43,872 nt of DNA. It comes from Saccoglossus kowalevskii. Its lineage: Eukaryota; Hemichordata; Enteropneusta; Harrimaniidae. Both the position numbers and the translations under genes were made by a program. The notes below the pieces were generated by a model, which made no database searches, was not told the DNA's origin, and saw only the letters and a program-made list of their open reading frames with translations. Below, in pieces: positions 1-12,249 of this stretch. Where the stretch lies: assembly GCF_000003605.2 (NCBI RefSeq), contig NW_003146381.1:1-43872 (forward strand), given 5' to 3'. Position 1 is the stretch's first letter. Each line of letters opens with the position of its first letter.

Positions 1-400
1 TTTTAAGATATTGCAATCATCACATTTATCTGTTAGTTATTGCAGTCATCACATTTATCTGTTAGCTATTGCAGTCATCACATTTATCTGTTAGCTATTG
101 CAGTCATCACATTTATCTGTTAGCTATTGCAGTCATCACATTTATCTGTTAGCTATTGCAGTCATCACATTTATCTGTTAGCTATTGCACTCATCACATA
201 TATCTGTTAGCTATTGCAGTCATCCCATTTATGTGTTAGCTATTGCAGTCATCACATTTATCTGTTAGCTATTGCAGTCATCACATTTATCTGTTAGCTA
301 TTGCACTTATCACATATATCTGTTAGCTATTGCAGTCATCACATTTATCTGTTAGCTACTGCAGTCATCACATTTATCTGTTAGCTATTGCAGTCATCAC
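1..400 (+). repeat. HOR block A, copy 1 (recurs at 6605)
   Basis: The window opens inside a 30 bp unit marked TTTTAAGATATTGCAATC. Its order of variants (CACTCATC near 188, CATCCCATTTATGTG at 221, CACTTATC near 305) repeats at 6605, with CATCCCATTTATGTG at 6825, a constant offset of 6,604 bp. I count about three or four mismatches over the first 360 bp, such as CACTTATC here against CACTCATC there. The pattern indicates block copying, not independent mutation. Confidence 0.85.
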
Positions 401-419
401 ATTTATCTGTTAGCTATTG

Positions 420-745
420 CAGTCATCTTATATATCTGTTAGCTATTGCAGTCATCACATTTATCTGTTAGCTATTGCAGTCATCACATTTATCTGTTAG
501 CTATTGCAGTCATCACATTTATCTTTTAAGATATTGCAATCATCACATTTATCTGTTAGTTATTGCAGTCATCACATTTATCTGTTAGCTATTGCAGTCA
601 TCACATTTATCTGTTAGCTATTGCAGTCATCACATTTATCTGTTAGTTATTGCAGTCATCACATTTATCTGTTAGCTATTGCAGTCATCACATGTATCTG
701 TTAGCTATTGCCGTCATCTCATTTATCTGTTAGCTATTGCAGCCA
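420..745 (+). repeat. HOR block A', copied near the far end (42029-42354)
   Basis: CATCTTATAT at 424, the TTTTAAG unit at 524, and the later CATGTATCTG plus GCCGTCATCTCA pair reappear in the same order at 42033, 42133 and about 42300. The offset is 41,609 bp at both anchored points. About three mismatches are visible in roughly 320 bp. The TTTTAAG unit is a 30 bp variant also found at 1, 6605, 15873 and 40687, so it is a useful tag for this block family. Confidence 0.82.
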
Positions 746-759
746 TCACATTTATCTGT

Positions 760-1790
760 TAGCTATTGCAGTCATTACATTTATCTGTTAGCTATTGCAG
801 TCAACACATTTATCTGTTAGCTATTGCAGTCATCACATTTATCTGTTAGCTATTGCAGTCATCACATTTATCTGTTAGCAATTACAGGCATCACATTTAT
901 CTGTTAGCTATTGCAGTCATCACATTTATCTGTTAGTTATTGCAGTCATCACACTTATCTGTTAGTTATTACAGCCATCACATTTATCTGTTAGCTATTG
1001 CAGTCATTACATGTATCTGTTAGCAATCGCAGTCATCACATTTATCTTTTAGCTATTGCAGTCAGCATATTTATCTGTTAGCTATTGCAGTCATCAAATA
1101 TATCTGTTAGCTATTGCAGTCATCACATTTATCTGTTAGTTATTACATCCATCACATATATATGTTAGTTATTGCAGCCATCACATTTATCTGTTAGCTA
1201 TTGCAGTCATCACATTTATCTGTTAGTTATTGCAGTCATCTCATTTATATGTTAGCTATTGCAGTCATCACATTTATCTGTTAGCTATTGCAGTCATCAC
1301 ATTTATCTGTTAGCTATTGCAGTCATCACATTTATCTGTTAGCTATTGCAGTCATCTCATTTATCTGTTAGCTATTGCAGTGATCACATTTATCTGTTAG
1401 CTATTGCAGTGATCACATTTATCTGTTAGCTATTGCAGTCATCACATTTATCTGTTAGCTATTGCTGTCATCACATTTATCTGTTAGGTATTGTAGTCAT
1501 CACATTTATCTGTTAGCTATTGCAGTCATCACATTTATCTGTTAGCTATTGCAGTCATCACATTTATTTGTTAGTTATTGTAGTCATCACATTTATCTGT
1601 TAGCTATTGCAGTCATCACATATATATGTTAGTTTTGCAGTCATCACATTTATCTGTTGGCTATTGCAGTCATCACATTTATTTGTTAGCTATTGCAGTC
1701 ATCACATTTATCTGTTGGCTATTGCAGTCATCACATATATCTCTTAGGTATTGCAGTCATCACATTTATCTGGTAGCTATTGCAGTCATC
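760..1790 (+). repeat. mixed 29 bp units, no clear local HOR
   Basis: Only satellite units are present. Variants are interspersed: CAGCCATC, CAGTGATCAC and CATATATATG. A short run of marked units at about 1036-1160 (GTCAGCATAT at 1061 followed by ATCAAATATATC and TTACATCC) recurs at 28131-28255 with GTCAGCATAT at 28156, an offset of 27,095 bp. The open stretch 1626-1832 arises from TTGGC substitutions and 27 bp units and is not called a gene. Confidence 0.85.
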
Positions 1791-1791
1791 A

Positions 1792-2760
1792 CATATCTCT
1801 TAGGTATTGCAGTCATCTTATTTATCTGTTAGCTATTGCAGTGATCACATTTATCTGTTAGCTATTGCAGTGACCACATTTATCTGTTAGTTATTACATC
1901 CATCACATTTATCTGTTAGTTATTGCAGCCATCACATTTCTCTGTTAGCTATTGCAGTCATCACATTTATCTGTTAGCTATTGCAGTCATCACATATCTC
2001 TTAGGTATTGCAGTCATCTTATTTATCTGTTAGCTATTGCAGTGATCACATTTATCTGTTAGCTCTCGCAGTGATCACATTTATCTGTTAGTTATTACAT
2101 CCATCACATTTATTTGTTAGTTATTGCAGTCATCACATTTATCTGTTAGTTATTACAGTCATCACATTTATCTGTTAGCTATTGCAGTCATCACATTTAT
2201 CAGTTAGTTATTGCAGTCATCACATTTATCTGTTGGCTATTGCAGTCATCACATATATCTGTTAGTTATTACAGCCATCACATTTATCTGTTAGCTATTG
2301 CAGTCATCACATTTATCTGTTAGCTATTGCAGTCATCACATTTATCAGTTAGTTATTGCAGTCATCACATTTATCTGTTAGTTATTGCAGTCATCACATT
2401 TATCTGTTAGTTATTACAGCCATCACATTTATCTGTTAGCTATTGCAGTCATCAAATTTATCAGTTAGTTATTGCAGTCATCACATTTATCTGTTTGCTA
2501 TTGCAGTCATCACATTTATCTGTTGGCTATTGCAGTCATCACATTTATCTGTTGGCTATTGCAGTAATCACATTTATCTGTTAGTTATTGCAGTCATCAC
2601 ATTTATCTGTTAGCTATTGCAGCCATCGCATATATCTGTTAGCTATTGCAGTCATCACATTTATCTGTTAGCTATTGTAGTCATCTCATTTATCTGTTAG
2701 CTATTGCAGTCATCATATTTATCTGTTAGCTATTGCAGTCATCACATATATCTGCTAGCT
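1792..2760 (+). repeat. HOR block B, copy 1
   Basis: Block B is tagged by two 27 bp units with CATATCTCTTAGG exactly 201 bp apart (1792 and 1993; 7 units minus 2 bp). They are followed by TTACATCCATC, CATTTATTTG and several TTATCAGTTAG units, and then by CAGCCATCG at 2620. The same 201 bp-spaced pair occurs at 7350/7551, 20818/21019, 22957/23158 and 43458/43659. This copy has 22 units from the second tag to CAGCCATCG, where the copies at 19516 and 21019 have 23, so unit gain or loss has occurred inside the block. Confidence 0.85.
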
Positions 2761-2934
2761 ATTGTAGTCATCACATGTATCTGTTAGTTATTGCAGTCAT
2801 CACATATATCTGCTAGCTATTGCAGTCATCACATATATCTGTTAGCTATTGCAGTCATCACATTTATCTGTTAGTTATTGCAGTCATCACATTTATCTGT
2901 TAGTTATTACAGCCATCACATTTATCTGTTAGCT

Positions 2935-3400
2935 ATTCCAGCCATCACATGTATCTGTTAGCTATTGCAGTCATCACATTTATCTGTTAGTTATTGCAGT
3001 CATCTCATTTATCTGTTAGCTATTGCAGTTATCACATTTATCTGTTGGTTATTGCAGTCATCTCATTTATCTATTAGCTATTGCAGTCATTACATTTATC
3101 TGTTAGCTAATACAGTCATCACATTCATCTGTTAGCTATTGCAGTCATCACATATCTCTTAGCTATTGCATTCATCTCATTTATCTGTTAGCTATTGCAG
3201 TCATCACACTTATCTGTTGGCTATTGCAGTCATCACATTTATCTGTTGGCTATTGCAGTCATCACATATATCTGTTAGGTGTTGCAGCCATCAAATTTAT
3301 CTGTTAGCTATTGCAGTCATCACAGTTATCTGTTAGTTATTGCAGTCATCTCATTTATCTGTTAGCTATTGCAGTCATTACATTTATCTGTTAGCTATTG
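2935..3400 (+). repeat. HOR block C with five-unit cassette, copy 1
   Basis: Marked units run in order: ATTCCAGCCATCACATG (about 2936), TTGGTTATTGCAG, CATTACA, CTAATACAG (3107), a 27 bp CATATCTCTTAGC unit, CATTCATCTC, CACACTTATC (3201) and GTTAGGTGTTG (3274). All reappear at an offset of 29,857 bp (32964, 33131) and of 31,515 bp (34622, 34716, 34789). The CACACTTATC variant is shared with the 34.4 kb copy but not the 32.8 kb copy, so this copy is closer to the former. Similarity to the 32.8 kb copy fades at about 3405. Confidence 0.85.
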
Positions 3401-3589
3401 CAGTCATCATATATATCTGTTAGCTATTGCAGTAATCACATATATCTGTTAGCTATTGCAGTCATCACATTTATCTGTTAGCTACTGCAGTCATCACATA
3501 TATCTGTTAGCCATTGCAGTCATCACATTTATCTGTTAGCTATTGCAGTCATCACATTTATATGTTAGTTATTGCAGTCATCACATTTA

Positions 3590-5190
3590 TCTGTTAGCTA
3601 TTGCAGTCATCACAAATATCTGTTAGCTTTTGCCGTCATCTCATTTATCTGTTAGCTATTACAGTCATCACATTTATCTGTTAACTATTGCAGTCATCTC
3701 ATTTATCTGTTAGCTATTGCAGTCATCACATTTATCTGTTAGCTACTGCAGTCATCACATTTATCTGTTAGCTATTGCAGTCATCACATATATCTGTTAG
3801 CTATTGCAGTAATCACATATATCTGTTAGCTATTGCAGTCATCACATTTATCTGTTAGCTATTGCAGTCATCATATATATCTGTTAGCTATTGCAGTAAT
3901 CACATATATCTGTTAGCTATTGCAGTCATCACATTTATCTGTTAGCTATTGCAGTCATCATATATATCTGTTAGCTATTGCAGTAATCACATATATCTGT
4001 TAGCTATTGCAGTCATCACATTTATCTGTTAGCTATTGCAGTCATCATATATATCTGTTAGCTATTGCTGTCATCACATTTATCTGTTAGCTATTGCAGT
4101 CATCACATGTATCTGTTAGCTATTGCCGTCATCTCATTTATCTGTTAGCTATTGCAGTCATCACATTTATCTGTTAGCTATTGCAGTCATCACATTTATC
4201 TGTTAGTTATTGCAGTCATCACATTTATATGTTAGCTATTGCAGTCATCACATTTATCTGTTAGCTATTGCAGTCATCACATATATCTGTTAGCTTTTGC
4301 CGTCATCTTATTTATCTGTTAGCTATTACAGTCATACACATTTATCTGTTAACTATTGCAGTCATCTCATTTATCTGTTAGCTATTGCAGTCATCACATT
4401 TATCTGTTAGCTACTGCAGTCATCACATTTATCTGTTAGCTATTGCAGTCATCACATATATCTGTTAGCTATTGCAGTAATCACATATATCTGTTAGCTA
4501 TTGCAGTCATCACATTTATCTGTTAGCTATTGCAGTCATCATATATATCTGTTAGCTATTGCAGTAATCACATATATTTGTTAGCTATTGCAGTCATCAC
4601 ATTTATCTGTTAGCTATTGCAGTCATCATATATATCTGTTAGCTATTGCAGTCATCACATTTATCTGTTAGCTATTGCAGTCATCACATGTATCTGTTAG
4701 CTATTGCCGTCATCTCATTTATCTGTTAGCTATTGCAGTCATCACATTTATCTGTTAGCTATTGCAGTCATCACATTTATATGTTAGTTATTGCAGTCAT
4801 CACATTTATCTGTTAGCTATTGCAGTCATCACATTTATCTGTTAGCTATTGCAGTCATCACATATATCTGTTAGCTTTTGCCGTCATCTTATTTATCTGT
4901 TAGCTATTACAGTCATCACATTTATCTGTTAACTATTGCAGTCATCTCATTTATCTGTTAGCTATTGCAGTCATCACATTTATCTGTTGGCTATTGCAGT
5001 CATCACATATATCTGTTAGGTGTTGCAGCCATCACATTTATCTGTTAGCTATTGCAGTCATCACAGTTATCTGTTAGTTATTGCAGTCATCTCATTTATC
5101 TGTTAGCTATTGCAGTCATTACATTTATCTGTTAGCTATTGCAGTCATCACATTTATCTGTTAGCTATTGCAGTCATCATATATATCTGT
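3590..5190 (+). repeat. HOR block D: three CTTTTGCCG-led blocks
   Basis: CTTTTGCCG units begin at 3627, 4294 and 4875, spaced 667 bp (23 units) and 581 bp (20 units plus 1 bp). Each is followed by CTATTACAG, TTAACTATTG and CTACTGCAG or TTGGC marks. The first two carry an 87 bp trimer three times and twice respectively, which accounts for the length difference once a 1 bp insertion in the second copy (GTCATACACA near 4332) is counted. The third copy runs into GTTAGGTGTTG at 5015. Related blocks lie at 28322, 29681, 31000, 33900, 35720, 37090 and 38370. Confidence 0.85.
3809..4070 (+). repeat. 87 bp trimer sub-repeat (3 copies)
   Basis: Three units with different marks (GTAATCACATATAT, CATCACATTTAT, CATCATATATAT) cycle as an 87 bp trimer. 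GTAATCAC occurs at 3809, 3896 and 3983, exactly 87 bp apart. Two-copy versions occur at 4477/4564, 30704/30791 and 31168/31255, and similar ones lie near 34080, 35910, 37270 and 38550. The copy number varies between otherwise matching blocks. Confidence 0.88.
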
Positions 5191-5310
5191 TACCTATTGC
5201 AGTCATCACATTTATCTGTTAGCTATTTCAGTCATAACATTTATCTGTTAGCTATTGCAGTCATCACATTTATCTGTTAGCTATTGCAGTCATCACATTT
5301 ATCTGTTAGC

Positions 5311-5470
5311 TATTGGCAGTCATCACATTTATCTGGTAAGCTATTGCAGTCATCACATTTATTCTGTTAGAATATGCAGTGATCACATATATTCTGTTAG
5401 CTATGCAGTGATCACATTTATCTGTTAGCTATTACAGTCATCACATTATCTGTTAGCTATCGCAGTCATC
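5311..5470 (+). repeat. indel-dense satellite stretch
   Basis: Within about 160 bp there are several single-base gains and losses that occur rarely elsewhere: TATTGGCAG, CTGGTAAGC, CATTTATTCTG, TTAGAATATG, ATATTCTG, GCTATGCAG and CACATTATCTG. The same order of marked units occurs at about 16740-16880 (AGATATTGCAGTGATCAC, then CTATTACAG, CTATCGCAG and GGTATTCCAG) with regular unit lengths. The irregularity is therefore local to this copy. Confidence 0.75.
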
Positions 5471-6189
5471 ACATTTATCTGTTAGGTATTCCAGCCATCA
5501 CATGTATCTGTTAGCTATTGCAGTCATCACATTTATCTGTTAGTTATTGCAGTCATCTCATTTATCTGTTAGCTATTGCAGTTATCACATTTATCTGTTA
5601 GCTATTGCAGTCATCACATTTATCTGTTAGCTATTGCAGTCATCACATATCTGTTAGCTATTGCAGTCATTTCATTTATCTGTTAGCTAATGCAGTCATC
5701 ACATTTATCTGTTAGCTATTGCTGTCATCACATTTATCTGTTAGCTATTGTAGTCATCACATTTATCTGTTAGCTATTGCAGTCATCACATTTAACTGTT
5801 AGCTATTGCAGTCATCACATATATATGTTAGTTATTGCAGCCATCACATTTATCTGTTAGCTATTGCAGTCATCACATTTATCTGTTAGTTATTGCAGTC
5901 ATCTCATTTATCTGTTAGCTATTGCAGTCATCACATTTATCTGTTAGCTATTGCAGTCATCACATTTATCTGTTAGCTATTGCAGTCATCTCATTTATCT
6001 GTTAGCTATTGCAGTCATCACATATATCTGTTAGCTATTGCAGTCATCAAATATATCTGTTAGCTATTGCAGTCATAACATTTATCTGTTAGCAATTACA
6101 GCCATCACATATATCTGTTAGCTATTGCAGTCATCACATGTATCTGTTAGTTATTGCAGCCATCACATTTATCTGTTAGCTATTGCAGT

Positions 6190-6335
6190 CATCAACATTT
6201 ATCTGTTAGCTATTGCAGTCATCACATTTATATGCTAGTATGCAGTCATCACAAATATCTGTTAGCTTTGCCGTCATGTCATTTATCTGTTAGGTATACA
6301 GTCATCACATTTATCTGTTAACTATGCAGTCATCC
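6190..6335 (+). repeat. second indel-dense satellite stretch
   Basis: CATCAACATTT, GCTAGTATGCAG, AGCTTTGCCG, GGTATACAG and AACTATGCAG cluster here. Most are the loss of one T from TATTG or TTTTG. The counterpart block at 14590-14740 has the same succession (CATTTATATG, ACAAATATCTG, CTTTTGCCG, CTATTACAG, TTAACTATTG, CATCCCA) with full-length units. Confidence 0.75.
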
Positions 6336-6604
6336 CATTTATGTGTTAGCTATTGCAGTCATCACATTTATCTGTTAGCTATTGCAGTCATCACATTTAT
6401 CTGTTAGCTATTGCACTCATCACATATATCTGTTAGCTATTGCAGTCATCACATTTATCTGTTAGCTATTGCAGTCATCACATTTATCTGTTAGCTATTG
6501 CAGTCATCACATTTATCTGTTAGCTATTGCAGTCATCACATTTATCTGTTAGCTATTGCAGTCATCACATTTATCTGTTAGCTATTGCAGTCATCACATT
6601 TATC

Positions 6605-7030
6605 TTTTAAGATATTGCAATCATCACATTTATCTGTTAGTTATTGCAGTCATCACATTTATCTGTTAGCTATTGCAGTCATCACATTTATCTGTTAGCT
6701 ATTGGAGTCATCACATTTATCTGTTAGCTATTGCAGTCATCACATTTATCTGTTAGCTATAGCAGTCATCACATTTATCTGTTAGCTATTGCACTCATCA
6801 CATATATCTGTTAGCTATTGCAGTCATCCCATTTATGTGTTAGCTATTGCAGTCATCACATTTATCTGTTAGCTATTGCAGTCATCACATTTATCTGTTA
6901 GCTATTGCACTCATCACATATATCTGTTAGCTATTGCAGTCATCACATTTATCTGTTAGCTATTGCAGTCATCACATTTATCTGTTAGCTATTGCAGTCA
7001 TCACATTTTATCTGTTAGCTATTGCAGTCA
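6605..7030 (+). repeat. HOR block A, copy 2
   Basis: This copy matches 1-400 at an offset of 6,604 bp, beginning at the TTTTAAG unit and including CATCCCATTTATGTG at 6825. Private differences include TTGGAGTC near 6713 and TATAGCAG near 6760. Another CATCCCATTTATGTG lies at 6331, only 494 bp upstream, so the mark has itself been duplicated locally. A run of about seven perfect consensus units (about 6430-6600) precedes the block. Confidence 0.83.
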
Positions 7031-7099
7031 TCACATATCTCTTAGCTATTGCAGTCATCTCATTTATCTGTTAGCTATTGCAGTCATCACATATATATG

Positions 7100-8060
7100 T
7101 TAGTTTTTGTAGCTATCACATTTATCTTTTAGCTATTGCAGTCATCCATTAATCTGTTAGCTATTGCAGTCATCACATTTATCTATTAGCTATTGCAGTC
7201 ATCACATGTATCTGTTAGTTATTGCAGCCATCACATTTATCTGTTAGCTATTGCAGTCATCACATTTATCTGTTGGCTATTGCAGTCATCACATATATCT
7301 GTTAGGTATTGCAGTCATCACATTTATCTGTTAGCTATTGCAGTCATCACATATCTCTTAGGTATTGCAGTCATCTTATTTATCTGTTAGCTATTGCAGT
7401 GATCACATTTATCTGTTAGCTATTGCAGTGACCACATTTATCTGTTAGTTATTACATCCATCACATTTATCTGTTAGTTATTGCAGCCATCACATTTCTC
7501 TGTTAACTATTGCAGTCATCACATTTATCTGTTAGCTATTGCAGTCATCACATATCTCTTAGGTATTGCAGTCATCTTATTTATCTGTTAGCTATTGCAG
7601 TGATCACATTTATCTGTTAGCTATTGCAGTGATCACATTTATCTGTTAGTTATTACATCCATCACATTTATTTGTTAGTTATTGCAGTCATCACATTTAT
7701 CTGTTAGTTATTACAGCCATCATATTTATCTGTTAGCTATTGCAGTCATCACATTTATCAGTTAGTTATTGCAGTCATCACATTTATCTGTTGGCTATTG
7801 CAGTCATCACATATATCTGTTAGTTATTACAGCCATCACATTTATCTGTTAGCTATTGCAGTCATCACATTTATCTGTTAGCTATTGCAGTCATCACATT
7901 TATCAGTTAGTTATTGCAGTCATCACATTTATCTGTTAGTTATTGCAGTCATCACATTTATCTGTTAGTTATTACAGCCATCACTTTTATCTGTTAGCTA
8001 TTGCAGTCATCACATTTATCAGTTAGTTATTGCAGTCATCACATTTATCTGTTGGCTATT
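7100..8060 (+). repeat. HOR block B, copy 2 (recurs at 20568-21530)
   Basis: The block starts with GTTAGTTTTTGTAGC and a 28 bp CATCCATTAATCTG unit, then the 27 bp tags at 7350 and 7551. Both tags have partners at exactly +13,468 bp (20818 and 21019). About five substitutions are visible over the first 400 bp. From the second tag on, the block also matches 19516-20040 at +11,965 bp. That copy shares the private TCACTTTTAT change (7981 and 19946), which is absent from the 21 kb copy, so the 19.5 kb copy is the closer relative of this half. Confidence 0.86.
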
Positions 8061-8077
8061 GCAGTCATCACATTTAT

Positions 8078-9011
8078 CTGTTATCTGTTAGCTGTTGCAG
8101 TCATCACATTTATCTGTTAGCTACTGCAGTCATCACATATATCTGTTAGCTATTGCAGTCATCACATTTATCTTTTCGCTACTGCAGTCATCACATATAT
8201 CTGTTAGCTATTGCAGTCATCACATTTATCTGTTAGCTATTGCAGTCATCACATTTATCTGTTAGCTATTGCAGTCATCACATTTATCTGTTAGCTATTG
8301 CAGTCATCACATTTATCTGTTAGTTATTGCAGTCATCACATTTATCTGTCAGCTATTGCAGTCATCACATTAATCTGTTAGCTATTGCAGACATCACATT
8401 TATCTGTTAGCTATTGCAGTCATCACATTTATCTGTTAGCTATTGTAGTCATCACATTTATCTGTTAGCTATTGCAGTCATCACATTTATCTGTTAGCTA
8501 TTGCAGTCATCACATTTATCTGTTAGTTATTGCAGTCATCACATTTATCTGTCAGCTATTGCAGTCATCCATTAATCTGTTAGCTATTGCAGTCATCACA
8601 TTTATCTGTTAGCTATTGCAGTTATCACATTTATCTGTTAGGTATTGTAGTCATCACATTTATCTGTTAGTTATTGCAGTCATCACATTTATCTGTCAGC
8701 TATTGCAGTCATCACATTAATCTGTTAGCTATTGCAGACATCACATTTAACTGTTAGCTATTGTAGTCATCACATTTATCTGTTAGCTATTGCAGTCATC
8801 ACAGTTATCTGTTAGTTATTGCAGTCATCACATTTATCTGTTATCTATAGCAGTCATCACATATATCTGTTAGCTATTGCCGTCATCTCAATTATCTGTT
8901 AGCTATTGCAGTCATCACATTTATCTGTTAGCTATTGCAGTCATCACATTTATCTGTTAGTTATTGCAGCCATCACATATATCTGCTAGCTATTGCAGTC
9001 ATCACATTTAT
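8078..9011 (+). repeat. 934 bp HOR, copy 1
   Basis: The block begins at a 36 bp unit in which ATCTGTT is duplicated (CTGTTATCTGTTAGC at 8078). CTACTGCAG, CTTTTCGCTACTGC, CTGTCAGC (8346), CATTAATC and GCAGACATC follow. The next copy starts at 9012 and CTGTCAGC recurs at 9280, both +934 bp. The period equals 32 units plus 7 bp (36 bp unit) minus 1 bp (28 bp CATCCATTAATC unit near 8568). Its latter part, with CTATAGCAG at 8845 and CATCTCAATT at 8884, recurs at +23,597 bp (32442 and 32481). Confidence 0.86.
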
Positions 9012-9480
9012 CTGTTATCTGTTAGCTGTTGCAGTCATCACATTTATCTGTTAGCTACTGCAGTCATCACATATATCTGTTAGCTATTGCAGTCATCACA
9101 TTTATCTTTTCGCTACTGCAGTCATCACATATATCTGTTAGCTATTGCAGTCATCACATTTATCTGTTAGCTATTGCAGTCATCACATTTATCTGTTAGC
9201 TATTGCAGTCATCACATTTATCTGTTAGCTATTGCAGTCATCACATTTATCTGTTAGTTATTGCAGTCATCATATTTATCTGTCAGCTATTGCAGTCATC
9301 AAATTAATCTGTTAGCTATTGCAGACATCACATTTATCTGTTAGCTATTGCAGTCATCACATTTATCTGTTAGCTATTGTAGTCATCACATTTATCTGTT
9401 ATCTATAGTAGTCATCACATATATCTGTTAGCTATTGCCGTCATCTCAATTATCTGTTAGCTATTGCAGTCATCACATTT
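9012..9480 (+). repeat. 934 bp HOR, partial copy 2
   Basis: It repeats the 36 bp ATCTGTT-duplicated unit and the CTTTTCGCTACTGC, CTGTCAGC and AAATTAATC units. It then reaches the CTATAG and CATCTCAATT units sooner than copy 1, because an internal run present at about 8400-8800 is missing. Private changes include CATCATATTT and ATCAAATTAATC near 9271-9310. This copy is a shortened derivative. Confidence 0.8.
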
Positions 9481-11210
9481 ATCTGTTAGCTATTGCAGTC
9501 ATCACATTTATCTGTTAGTTATTGCAGCCATCACATATATCTGCTAGCTATTGCAGTCATCACATTTATCTGTCAGCTATTTCAGTCATCACATATATAT
9601 GTTAGTTATTGCAGTCATCACATTTATCTGTTAGCTATGCAGTCATCTCATTTATCTGTTAGCTATTGCAGTCATCTCATTTATCTGTTAGTTATTGCAG
9701 CCATCACATTTATCTGTTAGCTATTGCAGTCATCACATTTATCTGTTAGCTATTGCAGTCATCACATTAATCTGTTAGCTATTGCAGTCATCACATTTAT
9801 TTTTTAGCTATTGTAGTCATCACATATATCTGTTAGTTATTGCAGCCATCACATTTATCTGTTAGCAATTGCAGTCATCACATTAATCTGTTAGTTATTG
9901 CAGCCATCACATTTATCTGTTAGTTATTGCAGTCATCACATTTATCTGTTAGCTATTGCAGTCATCACATATCTCTTAGCTATTGCAGTCATCTCATTTA
10001 TCTGTTAGCTATTGCAATGATCACATTTATCTGTTAGCTATTGCAGTGATCACATTTATCTGTTAGTTATTACATCCATCACATTTATTTGTTAGCTATT
10101 GCAGTCATCATATTTATCTGTTAGGTATTGCAGTCATCACATTTATCTGTTAGCTATTGCAGTCATCACATTTATCTGTTAGCTATTGCAGTCATCACAT
10201 TTATTTGTTAGTTATTGTAGTCATCACATTTATCTGTTAGCTATTGCAGTCATCACATATATATGTTAGTTTTTGTAGCCATCACATTTATCTTTTAGCT
10301 ATTGCAGTCATCCATTAATCTGTTAGCTATTGCAGTCATCACATTTATCTGTTAGCTATTGCAGTCATCACATGTATCTGTTAGTTATTGCAGTCATCAC
10401 ATTTATCTGTTGGCTATTGCAGTCATCACATATATCTGTTAGGTATTGCAGTCATCACATTTATCTGTTAGCTATTGTAGTCATCACATTTATCTGTTAG
10501 TTATTGCAGTCATCACATTTATCTGTTAGCTATTGCAGTCATCACATTTATCTGTTAGCTATTGCTGTCATCACATTTATCTGTTAGGTATTGTAGTCAT
10601 CACATTTATCTGTTAGCTATTGCAGTCATCACATTTATCTGTTAGCTATTGCAGTCATCACATATATATGTTAGTTATTGCTGCCATCACATATATCTGT
10701 TAGTTATTGCAGCCATCACATTTATCTGTTAGCTATTGCAGTCATCACATTTATCTGTTAGCTATTGCAGTCATCACATATATCTGCTAGCTATTGTAGT
10801 CATCACATGTATCCGTTAGTTATTGCAGCCATCACATTTATCTGTTAGCTATTGCAGTCATCACATTTATCTGTTAGTTATTGCTGTCATCACATTTAAC
10901 TGTTAGTTATTACAGCCATCACATTTATCTGTTAGCTATTGCAGTCATCACATTTATATGTTAGTTATTGCCGTCATCACATTTATCTGTTAGCTATTGC
11001 AGTCATCACAAATATCTGTTAGCTTTTGCCGTCATCTCATTTATCTGTTAGCTATTGCAGTCATCACATTTATCTGTTAGCTATTGCAGTCATCACATTT
11101 ATCTGTTAGCTATTGCACTCATCACATATATCTGTTAGCTATTGCAGTCATCACATTTATCTGTTAGCAATTGCAGTCATCACATTTATCTGTTAGCTAT
11201 TGCAGTCATC
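9480..11210 (+). repeat. mixed units, block B fragments
   Basis: Only 29 bp units occur here. Fragments of block B are recognisable: CATATCTCTTAGC near 9970, TTACATCC near 10070, GTTAGTTTTTGTAGCC near 10265 and the 28 bp CATCCATTAATC unit near 10310. They are interleaved with generic units and GCTGCCATC and CATGTATCCG variants near 10680-10815. An open stretch at 9493-9720 is produced by substituted TAGs and a one-base loss (GCTATGCAG near 9635) and is not a gene. No other feature is visible. Confidence 0.82.
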
Positions 11211-12249
11211 ACATACTTCTGTTAGGTAATGCAGCCATCACATTTATCTGTTAGCTTTTGCAGTCATCACATTTATCTGTTGGTTATTGCAGTCATCTCA
11301 TTTATCTATTAGCTATTGCAGTCATTACATTTATCTGTTAGCTAATACAGTCATCACATTCATCTGTTAGCTATTGCAGTCATCACATATCTCTTAGCTA
11401 TTGCATTCATCTCATTTATTTGCTAGCTATTGCAGTCATCATATTCATCTCTTAGCTATTGCAGTCATCACATATCTCTTAGCTATTGCATTCATCTCAT
11501 TTATTTGTTAGCTATTGCAATCATCACATTTATCTGTTAGTTATTGCAGTCATCACATTTATCTGTTAGCTATTGCAGTCATCACATATATCTGTTAGCT
11601 TTTGTCGTCATCTCATTTGTCTGTTAGCTATTACAGTCATCACATTTATCTGTTAGCTATTGCCGTCATCTCATTTATCTGTTAGCTATTGCAGTCATCA
11701 CATTTATCTGTTAGCTATTGCAGTCATCACATTATCTGTTAGCTATTGCAGTCATCACATATATCTGTTAGCTATTGCACTCATCACATTTATCTGTTAG
11801 CTATTGCAGTCATCACATTTATCTGTTAGCTATTGCAGTCATCACATTTATCTGTTAGCTATTGCAGTCATCACATTTATCTGTTAGTTATTGCAGTCAC
11901 CACATTTATCTGTTAGCTATTGCAGTCATCACATTAATCTGTTAGCTATTGCAGTCATCACATATATATGTTAGTTATTGCAGCCATCACATTTATCTGT
12001 TAGCTATTGCAGTCATCACATTAATCTGTTTGCTATTGCAGTCATCACATTTATCTGTTAGCTATTGCAGTCATCACATTTATCTGTTAGCTGTTGCAGA
12101 CATCACATTTATCTGTTAGCTACTGCAGTCATCACATATATCTGTTAGCTATTGCAGTCATCACATTTATCTGTTAGCTATTGAAGTCATCACATATATC
12201 TGTTAGCTATTGCAGTCATCACATTTATCTGTTAGCTATTGCAGTCATC
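11211..12249 (+). repeat. 1,039 bp HOR, copy 1 (36 units)
   Basis: The copy is anchored by ACATACTTCTGTTAGGTAATG at 11211 and the same string at 12250. The period of 1,039 is 36 x 29 minus 5, explained exactly by two 27 bp CATATCTCTTAGC units and one 28 bp CACATTATCTG unit. Reading copies 1 and 2 base by base I find three mismatches: TTAGC against ATAGC near 12634, CATATATATG against CATATACATG near 13005, and TTGAAG against TTGCAG near 12181. Identity is therefore about 99.7%. CTAATACAG lies at 11342. Confidence 0.93.

Noticed and set aside
523-545. TTTTAAG unit as a transposon scar or attachment site
   Set aside because: It is a 30 bp variant of the unit with two to four changes and no target duplication or flanking inverted repeats.
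1626-1832. Open frame of 68 codons
   Set aside because: The frame stays open only because TTAG became TTGG and 27 bp units shift phase. The product is the translated 29 bp repeat. No ribosome site or codon bias is visible.
7193-7390. Open frame with the same product as 20661-20858
   Set aside because: The identity is explained by the 13,468 bp block copy. Conservation of a non-coding block gives the same translation.
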